A DNA stretch of 64,000 nucleotides, from the NCBI GenBank assembly GCA_001939145.1, contig LSRX01000520.1:259859-323858 (forward strand), in the 5' to 3' direction. Positions 36,107-47,710 of this stretch are shown one piece after another. The translations under genes and the position numbers were made by a program. The stretch is from Symbiodinium microadriaticum. Lineage: Eukaryota > Sar > Dinophyceae > Suessiales > Symbiodiniaceae. The number at the start of each line of letters is the position of its first letter. Position 1 is the first letter of the stretch. The notes below the pieces were generated by a model, which worked only from the letters and a program-made list of their open reading frames with translations, was not told where the DNA came from and made no database searches.

Positions 36107-38827
36107 TATATATATGTATACGTATACGTATATAGTATATATACATACATGTAACTAGTCACAGCACCGATCCACAGCTAGAGCTGATGCACGGATGGAT
36201 GGACAGAATTGAGATGTTGGCTGTCAAGAAGAGGATGGCGGTTAACTGCCGCGAAATGAACCCAGCCGATCTGCTTTGGGTTGCGTCAACAAGTCTGCAC
36301 TCACTGCGTCCCTCCACCCCAGCTCCCTTGCGCTTCTGAAGAAAGGGAACCTTCCGAGGCTTGGCCGGCTCGGCCTTTACTTGCTGATGCTCAGCAGCCC
36401 TATGCCCGGCCAGGCCAGGGAGCCCTTGCCCACAGGCATGCCCCCTGTGGACGTTCTATCCACAGGTGAGCACAACTCTTTGCATAGCCAGGCCCAGTTA
36501 GATAGGGAGGTAGATATTGAGCTGCTGTGAGCTCATTTCGGGAGAGAAGCTGAGAAGCTAAGTGCTGAAGACTATTCTAAGGGTGGATGCATCTTCCGGA
36601 TTTGCACTCCGTCAGACTGCGTCAGACTGTGCACTGAGGCACTGGAGGCAAAAGAGCGGATCGTTCAGGCGATGTGTAATTACGCAGAGGACGTGTAGTT
36701 GCGCGCCATCAAGCCCAAGAGCGTTTGGTCCCAACCTGTTACAGTTTAGATTGCTAGATTCCAGCTGAGAGTCCGTTGCAGCTGCAGCTCCCTCTGCCTG
36801 AGAGCCCGAGCAAGAAATTCACAGCAAGTTTGTTGGCCAGTCTCCCTGTACTACTAGCATGATCAGTTCGTCTGGACGATGGGCTTGACTTTACCTTGAG
36901 ACAGAATGGGCTCGCAGTTGTTTGTGTTCTGAGTGCTTTGCTCATGATTTCCCTGGAGGCGCTCGAGCAACTAACTTCCGAGAAGTACGATGCCTTGGAC
37001 TGGCTAGAGCATTCAGGCTAGAGAATGCCTTCAGATACCGGGCTTCGAAGTCCAGCTGCGAAGGGCTATTCGTGCCTCGATTCCCTGCCTGCGCATGGCA
37101 TTGTCTCTTGCCGCCCTCAAGCCAGAAGTATGCCGAGAAAATTCCAATAGGGTCGCTTGAGATTGCAATTCTGTAGGCATGTTCCAACTTGAACTCCAGA
37201 GGCCCCCGTCCCCGTCCCCCCAACCCCCACCGCCCACAAATTTGATCTCGAATGTGAAGTGCTAGGGCACCGTTCCAATCCGGCATTCAGACTACTACAG
37301 CCACTTCGCGCCAAATTTGAGTGTGGTACTGGTAAAGTTTGGTGTTACGCGGTCACACATCGTTTTACGTAATCCTGCGGCGGTCATTGCAATCTGATGT
37401 AGCTGAACTCAAGAATACTGTGCCAAGCTGACCACAGCATTCACGAAGCAGAACAGAACCGCAGGGGCCACCAACGCCTCAGAAGAGAATGCTCTGGCGG
37501 AGCAGCTAGAGGAGAGGGCGCACATGAAGTCGGGCTTCGGTTTTTTCTTTGGAATGGACAGTGTTTTTTGGAAACATGAGTTGGCGCAACCTGTTCCAGC
37601 ACTTTGGTCGGCTGGACAGCCGGAACTCACATCAACTGCCTCAGATCCTAGTCATACTAGTGGCAGTATACCAGCAAACGGGGATACGCCATGCAAACCA
37701 TTGTCAGGAACCAACACAGTGTGCATAGATGAAACTTTTGGGTGGGATATGCTAACCTTATTGCCCTGTTAATCAAAAAGGGGATGATGGGACATCCCAA
37801 TCTTGCTCAGCAGCTTTTTCCCCAAGCTAACACTATGGGGTTGTTGAGCTGGGAGTAAACATGGTTGAGGATCCCCTGCACACACGCAATCATGCACACG
37901 CAAAAAAGGCTTCCTGCACCCTGTTGAGCCCTATTGCTGTTTGCAGCTTCCTTCTGTGGACAAAGGATGCTCGCAGCGCTCGTCTCCGGCTTTGGCTGGT
38001 GCATAGTTTTCGCTGGCATCCTATTGTTTGTACGATCCGCCTGACGCAGTACTTGGAGGAAAAGGTTTCGGGTGTTCCTCTGGATTTCGCAAACCAAGGA
38101 GGGCTTCCGAAACGCGCCAGTACTTGGAAGGAATGCTTGCTGAAGCCCGCTCGTACTGGGAGGAAGACATTCGGGTGGTGGAGCCCGATGCGCCAGTGCT
38201 TGGGTGAAAGCACTTTGGCAGTGTCCTGTTCTCGGTGGTCGCTTGCTGGTCTCCTGGTTGTCTCTTAGTGGTTTCCTGGCGGTCTCCTGGTCCTGTCCTA
38301 GTCGCAGCACTCGTCATGGGTGGCGCGTAAATGCTGGAAAGTCACAGATGGCAGCTAGTTGCGACCCGTGTTTTTCAAGCAATGCAGGCCAGTTCGCAAG
38401 TGACACTGGTCTTGACGTCCTGGTCATAATGGACTGTTTGGAGATCTGTGCTGGCACAATTGGGTCCCTACATTATACAGCTCCATGGACTGCACGACTA
38501 CCAGGGGAGGGTACCTCGATACAATAATCGCAGGGGCACACAACAGCTGTGTCGAGTCCTTCTTCTTCCTAGCTTGAGCCAACAGTTTCACAGTTTCTGG
38601 GCCGTTAGAGTTGGCAATGGGTCCAGGCTCTACTGACGCAAGTTCCAGTGGTGCCCGCCGGGCTCGATTTAGAACTGCAGCTGACGACTGCTTGCTGCCA
38701 GGACTGCATAGCCAGCTTGCAGCGGCTGCGATATGCACAGGATAAGCAGGACCCTGCGCACACACGAAACATGGCATCCAAGACTCTGCCCATTCATTTA
38801 ACCGGCAAGATGATGACTGACTTCTGA
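34280..38827 (+). CDS. Complete seven-exon gene, 263 residues, function unknown
   Basis: Exons 34280-34431, 36323-36465, 36867-37016, 37414-37504, 38099-38203, 38302-38326 and 38702-38827 sum to 792 nt. Every junction keeps the frame, and the TGA falls at 38825-38827. The ATG follows AGCAGCAACACAG, a possible trans-splice acceptor. Sequence landmarks are [20 protein letters not shown] (ankyrin-like), [33 protein letters not shown] (hydrophobic helix), [39 protein letters not shown] (coiled-coil-like), [11 protein letters not shown] and [20 protein letters not shown]. Introns 3 and 4 start with GC in the same word GCTAGAG; the others start with GT. Exon 6 is only 25 nt. I do not recognise the family. 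The exon 4 end is the least certain border, because the frame stays open beyond it. Confidence 0.65.
35416..35460. repeat. (GAT)n microsatellite in intron 1
   Basis: Runs of GATGATTATGATGATG occur here and again at 35608-35636. Both are inside the 1.9-kb first intron of the 34280-38827 gene. Confidence 0.75.
35755..36130. repeat. (TATACA)n compound AT microsatellite in intron 1
   Basis: A hexamer ATACAT array with TA and CA runs spans about 375 bp. Long ORFs on both strands (Tyr/Ile or His/Thr only) are artefacts of the repeat. It lies in the first intron of the gene above. Confidence 0.95.
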
Positions 38828-39529
38828 CGACCTTGAATCGCAACAGGGCGCCACAAAGAACATTTTAGCAATGAGAGTAGCAACAGAGCTTTGAAGGCGA
38901 CTTCTCATTGCCAAGAGATGAGAGCATCAAGAATCAGGAACTTTCGTCAGGCGAGAGCTGAACATGCCAGCCCCTGCCGCAATCAAGGTGCATACCCCCA
39001 AATTTCAACACCAAGGAGGTTTCCTGACCCGGAAGTACAGCCAAGCACCAAAACGGAGTGAAGTGTGAGGACTTGGCAGCCGCAAATGTGCTGCTCGGCA
39101 TCAGTGTTCTCTCGCGGGATAAGTCCTGCAGTTGGGGAAGAAGGCAAGTTCAAGCGGCTGCATGGTTACCCTCTTCCGATTCTGTAAAACTTTGTGGGTG
39201 CTCTGAGGTCTGCTAGCAAAGCCCAAAGGCCCTCCGTGCCGGAGCCGATCAGCTCTCCGGCCGCAAAAGCGGACACATTCTCGCAAGTCTCACGCGAGTT
39301 CCTGAACGTGACAGCGCAGGAATGCGTCATGAGTCACTAGGGCCGTGAACTGGTTCAGATGAGAAGCCAGTGCAAGGAACGACCTGTTCAAGTTTCCTTT
39401 TTGTCATGGCTCTGCAGGGTGAACCGAAGATGGGTTGCTCAGTGGCTATTGTGTCGCTTATTTGACTGGTCTGCAGATTCGCAGGTGACATGGGGGAAAG
39501 AGTCAGCGGCTTGGCCCATATTAAATGAC

Positions 39530-40030
39530 ATGTATATGTGTGTGTTCATGTATGTATGTTGCTTGCCTGCCTGGCTGCCTGCTTGGATGCGTGCATGCTT
39601 GGATGCATTTATGAATGCATGTATGTACGTCTAGGTATGCATTAATGCAGGCAGGCAGTTAGGCAGGCATGCATGAATGAATGGCAGTTGATGGAAAGGA
39701 ATGTGTGAATGAATGAATGTGTGAATGTATCTATCAATCAATCAATCAACCAACCAACCAACCAATCAATCAATCAGTGAATCACTGAATCAATGAGTCA
39801 ATGAATAATTGAATGCATGCACGAACGAATGAATGAACCACTGAATGAATGAAGTATGAATGTAGTGCAGCCATGTATTTGCGGATGTGTTCGTGCATGC
39901 ATGCATACATGTAGCGTATGTACGTATGTATGTATGTATGTATGTATGTATGCATGCAAGGTGTAATTGTGTAATGTATGTACGCATGCATGCATGCATG
40001 CATAAACTGATGTGTATGCGTGTATGTGAA
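39530..40030. repeat. Mixed (GAAT)n, (CAAT/CAAC)n, (GTAT)n and (GCAT)n arrays
   Basis: Runs in order: TGTATGTATG, TGAATGAATG, AATCAATCAATCAACCAACC, then TGTATGTATGTATG and GCATGCATGCATGC. They look like successive point-mutation derivatives of one tetranucleotide. Confidence 0.85.
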
Positions 40031-41397
40031 TAAATGAACAAGTAAGTAAATAAATACATATATATGTATAATATAGACTTACGTACATACAACTATAGAT
40101 ATAACTACATGATGTACACAGTATGTGTGGCTACGTGAATGTGAATGTGTGTACATTCTCCCCCTTAAAACCCGCAGAACCCTTGTAATCTAGATGCGGA
40201 GCCCCGTGACAATCGATATCAACATTCACAAAGCTCGGGAATGGTACCCCCCAAGACCAACCTCGACAATGTAACTGCTCGCGCGTGCCTCCGTATTGTT
40301 GCAGATGTGAGCCGAGGACCCTGCGCATGTCGATAGATTTCGTGTTCATGGACATTACCAGGGTCCAGTTTTACTATCTATACAGATCGTGACAGTATGT
40401 TAACTGTGTTGAAATACCTGTGCTCTCCTGTTGCGTGTTACTTTCAAAGCCCAGACTGCTGCATGTAAAAATCTGCTTGGGTAGACACACGCTGAGCATA
40501 CATGCACGTTTGGCGTTGTTTTGCAACATGAGAAGCAGTCGTGTACGAATGCGGGTCGTGCGTGAAAACTCAGGGGTTTATATGAAGGAAATGCAGAATC
40601 TAGGGTCTAGGAAATCCCTGAACAAATCGAAGCTTGTTTAGTGAGGGGTTTATCAGGGGAACGGAATACCTTATAGACTACGCCCTATACATACGGAATA
40701 AGCAATGGAATACCCTTTAGAATACATTGTACAATTCCATTCTTAAACCCAATGTACATATATATAATTTTTTTATTAATATGTATTGATAGTTATTTTT
40801 ACACAGCTTATGGAACACCATCTGGAATACCCGGTAGAAAATGTGCCTTATACAAGACCACCTATATATCATACACCCCGCACGCTTTATATTACATATA
40901 GCCTATATAGTGCTGTCAGCTATTGCACAGGTACTGTTGTTACGGCGTGTATGCGCCAAAGACGGAAAGTGGCAAGTCGCGAGTGTCATTGGCAGAAAGC
41001 GGGCCGCGAAAAGACCACTACCTCTACGTCAACATGCCGCACCCTAAATAGTTTTGCATTTGTGATGCCCTTGCGCCGCTGCGGAGATTGTCAGGCATTC
41101 GCACTGCTGTCTATATGTAACTCAGTAGAGCACCACAGCGGAAAATGTACTACAAATGTAAGGTCGTATGACATGAGCACATTGTACTATATCATGTTAT
41201 ATGAGATTATACGGCAATGGATTATAGCCCTGTTTTTCTCATCCTAAACAGTAGTATATTACTGAACATTATGCTTATGCTTATTGCATTATTTAGTATT
41301 CAATTGCATTATATCGCGTTGGACTCTACTAGACGGTGACATGTCAGGTTATGTTTAGACGTAGATCAGTGTATGTTTGTTTTCGTGTAACAGTGTA

Positions 41398-41508
41398 CGT
41401 ATATATATATATATGTGTGTGTATATTTACATGTGTATATATATATATAATAGATACCACAGGTTATTGTATCATAACTTGGTACATACATACATACATA
41501 CATACATA

Positions 41509-41553
<45 letters not shown>

Positions 41554-41744
41554 CACACGTGTCTTGAGAACTGCTGTGACCCACGGTATAGCTGTGTTGT
41601 TGCAGGGACGCATTCAGTAGTTTGAAGTCGTTTGAAGTCGTTCGAAACGAGCGGATTGTGCTTTCGTCTGGCCAATTACCTCCCCTGCAGCTGTCGAGCG
41701 CGAGTGCCAAAAAAAAATGTACATGTATATATATATATATATAA

Positions 41745-41788
<44 letters not shown>

Positions 41789-41800
41789 ACACGTGTTTTG
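41398..41800. repeat. (AT)n and (ACAT)n microsatellites
   Basis: AT runs at 41400-41415, 41440-41450, 41536-41553 and 41725-41790 enclose an ACAT array at 41487-41535. No gene is associated. Confidence 0.9.
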
Positions 41801-41839
41801 TATATGTGTATTTTATTGGGTAATGTCATTTTTCAGCAT

Positions 41840-42490
41840 GTTATGATATGGTATGCTATATTTCACTTTGTTAGGTTATGCTATGTCGGAATACGTTACT
41901 AGTTCAGGTTGCACTATACCTTACCATGCCGTGTCATATTATGCGACATTATGTTATGCTATGGTATGTTGCATTATGTTACGTTGTTAAGCTATGTTGT
42001 TATGTTGTGCGATGTTACGTTATGCCGTGTGGTGTTGTGTTGTTCTGTTACATTATGTTGTGTGTTACTGTGTGCTTTGAATCGTTGTGTCAGGTTATGT
42101 TACGCTGTTACGACATGGTATGGTGTTGTGTGCTGTGTTGTGTTGTCTTGTTGGATGATTTTATGCAATTTTGTGTTATATACTGGTATATGTCATATGG
42201 GGTTATGTTACGTTAGACTTCATTCTATTGCATTTGCTATTGCACTAGACTGGTTTTTGTTATAACCTTATTACAATATGTTATGTTATGTCGTGTTCTG
42301 CTGTGGTGTTATAGTACGGTTTTGCTATGCTATCTTGCACTATACATAATATACCGCTCTAGAGCATTATGTTATGTTACGATATGTTACAGTACGTTAT
42401 GCAGTGCTATGTTATGTTGGGTTGTGTTGCGTTGTCATGTTAAGCCGTGTTATGTTTTGCTAGTATCTGCCATGTTATATTGAAATATCG
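41840..42490. repeat. Degenerate TTATG simple-sequence tract
   Basis: Words GTTATG, GCTATG, GTTACG and GTGTTG recur about every five bases for 650 bp with no exact array. It resembles the TTATC tract at 6815-7110 and is probably an eroded pentanucleotide repeat. Confidence 0.6.
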
Positions 42491-42680
42491 TTAATAATGT
42501 CGTATTGTATTGTCGCTGAATTGCAAATACTGTTTGACTATGAAGCTGTGTAGCCGCATGAGACACGGTTATTTTGCGAACAGTACGGCTGTCACCAGCG
42601 CCCCTGCGCTTGAGGTTCTGCCGACATACGCCGGTGGTATAAACACGCCAAAACAGGTAGGTACATCGGGGGGGTGTAGC

Positions 42681-42683
<3 letters not shown>

Positions 42684-42713
<30 letters not shown>

Positions 42714-42870
42714 TGTATGTATGTATGTGTGTGTGTGCGCGCTAATTTGTGGTGTGTGTGTGTGTATGTACGTACGTACGCACGCACGCATGTATGTATT
42801 TGTGTATCTGTGTGTGTATGTATGTATGTATGTATGTATGTATGCATGCATGCATGCATGTGTGTATACA
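42684..42870. repeat. (GTAT)n and (GCAT)n microsatellite
   Basis: TGTATGTATG arrays flank a GT and CGTACGTACGCACG segment. The ORFs on both strands are artefacts. Confidence 0.9.
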
Positions 42871-43341
42871 CAGGCATAATCCTATACACGCATGGCATGG
42901 AGCACATACGTTGGTACATGCATTCATGACTAGGGATATTGGCAGAACGAGTACTGAAACGCACTCCCGGAATCGGAGCAGCGTCCTGCGTGCAGGTAGA
43001 GAGATGGAGCCGTTTATCGCGAGACTTGTCCGAGAGTCAAGAGCTGAAGTAGAATACTAGACTGCGGCCTCATGTTGAGAATACGATAAGCTGGATACCC
43101 GCCTCTTGATGTTTGTGCAAGTATAGCTCAATCCAGAAGAAGGCGCATCAATCGCGCAGATGTTCCAAGTGCGAGTGAGATTTAATTTGACAGTTGTGGT
43201 GTGGCCCTTTGTATCTCTTAGTGGTCCGAGCGAGGCATTCGGCCAGGTTTCGATTCGCGCCTTCCATCAGATGGCTGAAAGCCCCAAAACTCTCCAGAGG
43301 CGCTGAAGCCCCGAAAATGCACAGCCCCCTCTTCCACCAAG

Positions 43342-43377
43342 TGTCAGTGTTTGTTGACAACTCCGATCAGAATGCAA
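43342..43377 (+). CDS. Short exon candidate
   Basis: The segment after CTTCCACCAAG reads SVFVDNSDQNA and ends at a donor GTAAAG. It is short and unsupported by neighbours. Confidence 0.25.
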
Positions 43378-44255
43378 GTAAAGTGTCGGAAAAGCTCGGC
43401 AACTGGTTGTAGCAGGTCATAAGTCACATGCGTAAAGAAATGTGCTTCTTTCGAATAGCGGATAGAGCGCTCGGTCAAACCCTGGATTCGGACTCATCTC
43501 AGGCTTGGCCTGGTTTGTGTGACGGCGGCACTTTTGCAGGGCAGGCCAGAGATGGGGCACCAATGGGTTGAAAGTTTAAAGTTGAACTCTCTCAGATCTG
43601 GCAACACGTTCTCATCTTCACGCGAATGTGGTTGTGGCCTCGAAATGCGGCCGAAAACACTCCACTACTCGCTCCGCATCGTTGATTAGTGAAGCCATGC
43701 TTCGCGAGCTGTTTGCCGCATTTGATGGATGCTTTGTTCGGCCGTTGCTAGCTTGCTGACCAGCAATGAGCTAGAGTTTTTCACCTCGGAATATTCTAGA
43801 ATATCTCGCCTGGTAGGCGGCCGTTAGATCTCTTCTCGGCGGACGCCTCAGTCTCCGCGGATTGAGCTTGAAGCCAACCTGTGCAGCAAAGCTGAGATTG
43901 GGTCGTGCATCCGGGGAAGGAATTGTTCAGGGCAGGGCACCGTGAATCGGGCGGACTAGACTATACTGCTCATGTCCTTGCACAGCAAGGATCCACTCAA
44001 GCAACGTACCACAATGCACCAAGTGCATGTCTCTGAGTACTGCCCGGCAGCGAAGAGGTTGGCTTTTCTCCCCCAAAGCCACATCATCGCCCGACCTGAA
44101 ATCCTATGCAGAAGACTGCTCGTTTCGGGTTTGTGTCCAGGCAGCTTAAACTTAATTAAACACCAGCAATGCGGTGAGGGTTTCGAAGATAGACCGGTTG
44201 GATGGGCCCAGTTTTCAATCTCGCAGGTGCCGGGGAAAGACTTGCTCCGCAGCCT
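43378..44255. other. No gene recognised
   Basis: A frame at 43972-44322 (LLRSLQGLQQRAVKAKP) is open but lacks clear splice borders. Nothing else was seen. Confidence 0.3.
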
Positions 44256-44904
44256 TCAGGGCCTCCAACAAAGAGCCGTGAAAGCGAAGCCATCGGCAAA
44301 ACTGTTCCTGTGTCCTTTGTAGCTTGTTGGAGCCCTCCTGTTTTGAACATCGGGTCCTGTGTCGGGACCCAAAGCTTCCCGCTGGAGGTCGATATCTACT
44401 CCCCCTGGGAGGCTCCGTGGGGGTAGGGCTATCAGCTTGGAGACCGTCGTTTGCCAAGCGGCTCTTGCCTTGCGCATGGATGTGCTCCCAAAAGCCAAAC
44501 CATACATTTTCCACTTTCCTCTGGACCGCATGAAACACCTTGGGTTGGAGTTGGAGCCCTGCGAAGCATCAAGCCATGCCATTCCACCAGCTGCCACTGA
44601 AGCAGGAATCTGGTTGTTGATGCAGGCCATGTCGCAAAGGAGTACCCGAGTGCCCGTGGGGTTCATTTGTCCTTCGTGCGAAGAGGCGGCTTTGGCGTTT
44701 ACGCTTTCCTCACTGACCGGGTACTTGTTGGTGAACCAGTGGGCGCTTGGGCAGCACAGACACCCGGTTGACTGCAACACGAAGTCATAAAACTTCGGTG
44801 CTACAGGGTTGAGGACCAGGCGTTGAGCGTGTAGGGCACATAGCAGGATGGTGTTGAGTCTTGAAGTTAGCCCTAGCTTGCTTGAGCCTCGACATGTAAC
44901 AAGT
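44256..44904 (-). CDS. Long minus-strand ORF, overlapped by a plus-strand ORF
   Basis: On the minus strand the frame is open for about 216 codons (SRLNTILLCALHAQRLVLN, LCCPSAHWFTNKYPVSEESV, RVLLCDMACINNQIPA, FMRSRGKWKMYGLAF). On the plus strand 44359-44790 is also open (ALRMDVLPKAKPYIFHFPL, GFICPSCEEAALAFTLSSLT). The two frames share third codon positions, so base bias cannot separate them. Neighbouring genes run on the plus strand, which favours the other reading; length favours this one. No family is recognised on either strand. Confidence 0.3.
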
Positions 44905-46384
44905 TAGACATAAACCGCATCCCCACACTGCAGACTCCGGTTATTTATGGAGTCCCGATAGCATCTAGAGCAGACACAACCAGCTGGGCCTCTTCACCTG
45001 TGGGTTGACCGGTTTGGAGTCTCAGCCGTGCGTTGACAGCTGAAGCGTCACTGGAAACCCTAGAGGATGTAAGGCAATCGGTGTCTTGGTCATCCAGGTG
45101 CTTGGGGTTCTGCCGTCGAACCCGTGGCCCGGATCAGATTATGATTCAAGCTGTGATTGTCTTGAGTCAGCGGTTGAGTCTGGAGGAGAGCTCGGGGTTC
45201 AGCTTCAGTAGCAGAGCAGGGGTCCGCCATGATGCGGCAGTGTCCCAGCATGTTGAATCCAGGGAAAGCAGTCACGGGTGCATTGAGCGAGAAAGTTGCT
45301 TGCGACCTGCGTTTGCCGAAACCTTCCAGTGTGCTGGTGGATACCAGCCGTTGTTCAGTGCTTTGTGTGCTAAACTTGCCAGAGACGGTTGGGCTGGAGG
45401 GTTCAGCAAGGTTCAGCCTCTACGTCGCTGAGCTGATTATGTGCTTCCTGGCCGTGACCACCTGTGCGTCTTGGCAGACCTTTTAAGGCAGCTCCTTGAA
45501 GAGAGCATCTCTCCGGAATTTTTTTGGGGGGATCAGGATCGGTTTGGGAGTGAGACCTTCCTTCCAAGAAGAAACCCCGCGAGGTGCCGTTGTTGATGGG
45601 CAGCAGCCAGGCTGTCGGCTCGCGCATCAAGCTTTCGCTCGGACCGGAGTTCCTCGTGTATGTGGAACTTGAAGCTACGTAACTGCCATGACGATGCCTG
45701 CCAGGCGTCGCCCAGGTGGCACACCCTGGTGCCTGGGCCAACTTTTGATGGCGAGTGATTTGCACCGGTAGGGTCTGCAAGACGGAGACTTTTGGAAGCT
45801 GATAGAGCAAGTATGGCCGGGAGCGTAGACCAGAAATTCTGACGTGCAGGCTAGGCCGGAAATCGCGAAGCTGGATGCCTTCAAGCCTTCAAGTTACAAA
45901 GCCTAAGCCGGCAGCGAAAAAGTCACTGTCGAGGCTTCGCTGGTCTTGGTCATTTGCTTTGGCTCCTATCCCGCAGTGCGAGGAAAGCCTTCAGGGTTAG
46001 CTTTGGAGGCTTTTTCGTCCGACTTAGTGTGACCAACGCTGCATCATCGCCAGGAGCCGTCTCATGAATTAGCTCTGTCTCGTCCTGACCATGCGAGTCG
46101 CAATTGGCTTTTTGTGCGTCGTTTGAGGCAGCCGGGAAGCACGTGCAGGTGTCAGTGTAAGTCTCAACATTCGCAGTCGAGGTCAGGTCTGCATGATAAG
46201 ATGTCCAGGTTTTCCGAGGTTGGAGGTGAGCTTATTCGTCATGCATGCCGGCAGCTCTCTTCCCTGCGCTTCCCAATGCTGTTGCCTTCTAGTGGGACTG
46301 CATGCAGTATCTAAGAATCTGCCCGCCTTGAGGTGCCCTGTGCCTGGCGGATGAGATCTCCCGGGTGTTGTGCCGTGCTTACGC
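44905..46384. other. Weak ORFs only
   Basis: The plus-strand frame 45229-45486 has KAVTGALSEKVACDLRLPKP and a hydrophobic end (LYVAELIMCFLAV). The minus-strand frame 45403-45810 is also open. Neither can be confirmed. Confidence 0.25.
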
Positions 46385-46821
46385 TGTCCCGGTCCGGCGC
46401 CAGATCTGCCAGATGTTCTCGGCATTTTCAACATGCTCGAGGGATCGCTGACGAAGAGTGCCGGGACTTACAAGTCCGGGTTCCTGCACGCTTCCGAGGC
46501 TCTTCTTGACGAAGGCCGGTCCTTCTTCGATGCCAAGGCGAGGTTTCGAAAGCCGTCGGGAAACATCTGAAAGTTCGGTTGTAGGAACTTGGATGCCGTT
46601 GACGATGCAAGGAGCCCCCGAAAGAGGATACCTCCATGGTCATCGTGCCTTGCACTGTCGTGGTCTTGCTCGGGGCTGAGATGTTGCTCCAGGGCGGTGT
46701 TGCAAGTTTGGAACACGCGCCTGAACTTGAGATACCTCCGTTCCTGGTTCGTGTGTTCCGTGACCCGAATCCCAAGCGCAAGCACAGACTTTCCGCGAAC
46801 ACAGACTTCATCATGGTGTAG
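46385..46821 (+). CDS. Hypothetical gene, two coding segments
   Basis: The first segment, about 46390-46568, reads LPDVLGIFNMLEGSLTKSAG, TYKSGFLHASEALLDEGRSF and FDAKARFRKPSG with a good third-base bias. The second, 46612-46821, follows GATGCAAG and reads PPKEDTSMVIVPCTVVVLL, LEHAPELEIPPFLVRVFRDP and NPKRKHRLSANTDF to a TAG. They lie in different frames; the intron between them has an AG end, but I cannot fix its donor. The protein is soluble-looking with a hydrophobic patch. No domain is recognised. Minus-strand ORFs overlap both segments. Confidence 0.45.
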
Positions 46822-47465
46822 CAGACAGAAAGACTTGGGCCATCGTGAAATCAAGCTTCTTGATGCTTCCATGACGGCCCGTTGAACTCTCGAGCCATTT
46901 CTATACCGAGGCTTTATGCATGGGGCCCGGCGGACTGGACATCAGAAGTGTTTGGCAGTTCTCACGGCTTCTGCAGAGAAGAGTCAGCGAAAGGTATGGA
47001 TGCCTTATGGGACATGTATGCGTGTGATTTGGGCGGCATCTGACGGTTACTGGGCCAAGACGAGCGTTCCCGAAAAGATTGCCCTAGGAGATCTTCTCTG
47101 CCTGGGCGCTCTGCCTAGCGGCCTAGCGTTGTGGTTGTCTGCATACTGTAGGTTTTGCTCGCCTCTCCGAGTCTCACAGAATGTGAAGTCTTATGAAGAT
47201 GTCGTCTGAACGCCGAGATTGGCTTGGTCGGCGTTTGCACGATGAAGGCGCGGGAGACGAGCCTTTTGCTTTGGTTCAGGCCCGAACTTCTAAGACTGTC
47301 GCTGATTAGAACTCGCAGGTGCCGTTTCCGTTGAAAAAGTAATGCTGGCGGGAGGACAGCATGCCAGCATGTTGGGCCAAGGAAGCTCCACAGGTCAGGT
47401 GAAAGTGGAATCATTTCTGTGACTACACACGGTCAGACCGTGTCTGGCCTTCCATTCAAGAACAG
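46822..47465. other. No gene recognised
   Basis: No stretch with both coding bias and splice borders was found. Confidence 0.3.
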
Positions 47466-47710
47466 GGTACACGGTGCACGGGGAATTTCCTTTCCAGGTC
47501 CACGAGCACGGTTCGAGCGACCGTCTCCACTTCGTTGCCTTTCATGCTCCTACGCCCGCGACTGTTCGAGAGACTGGAGCTTTTGCTGCTGGAGGTGATG
47601 GCACGTCTTGGAGTCAAGCGACGAGCTTTCGAGCCATATGGAACGGCGGGGTCCTCGATTGCATTGATACAAAAAGCGTTGCACGTAGAGTGCTCTCGTT
47701 TCGCTGTTGA
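47466..47710 (+). CDS. Exon candidate, unknown function
   Basis: After GAACAG the frame reads YTVHGEFPFQVHEHGSSDRL then HFVAFHAPTPATVRETGAF. The alternation of strand-like segments ending in a His recalls DNase-I-like folds, but this is only a guess. On the minus strand MKGNEVETVARTVLVDLERK is equally protein-like. The strand is undecided. Confidence 0.25.

Larger units (their letters stand above)
38828..43341. other. AT-rich repeat block without genes
   Basis: About 4.5 kb is dominated by tetranucleotide and AT repeats (listed separately) and by AT-rich DNA at 40600-42500. ORFs here are short or repeat-made. I see no exon with splice borders. Confidence 0.5.

Noticed and set aside
35298..36162. 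ORFs of up to 282 codons
   Set aside because: The core is a TATACA repeat giving Tyr/Ile or His runs on both strands; the region fits an intron.
36276..36330. Possible myristoylation start (MGCVNKS)
   Set aside because: The first codon is TTG, not ATG, and the segment precedes a CCACCCCAG acceptor, so it is intronic.
39700..39960. Possible CRISPR-like array
   Set aside because: The repeats are 4-bp microsatellite units without spacers, in a eukaryotic context.
40680..40930. AT-rich stretch considered as an organelle-derived insertion
   Set aside because: No recognisable organelle gene fragment or ORF was seen.
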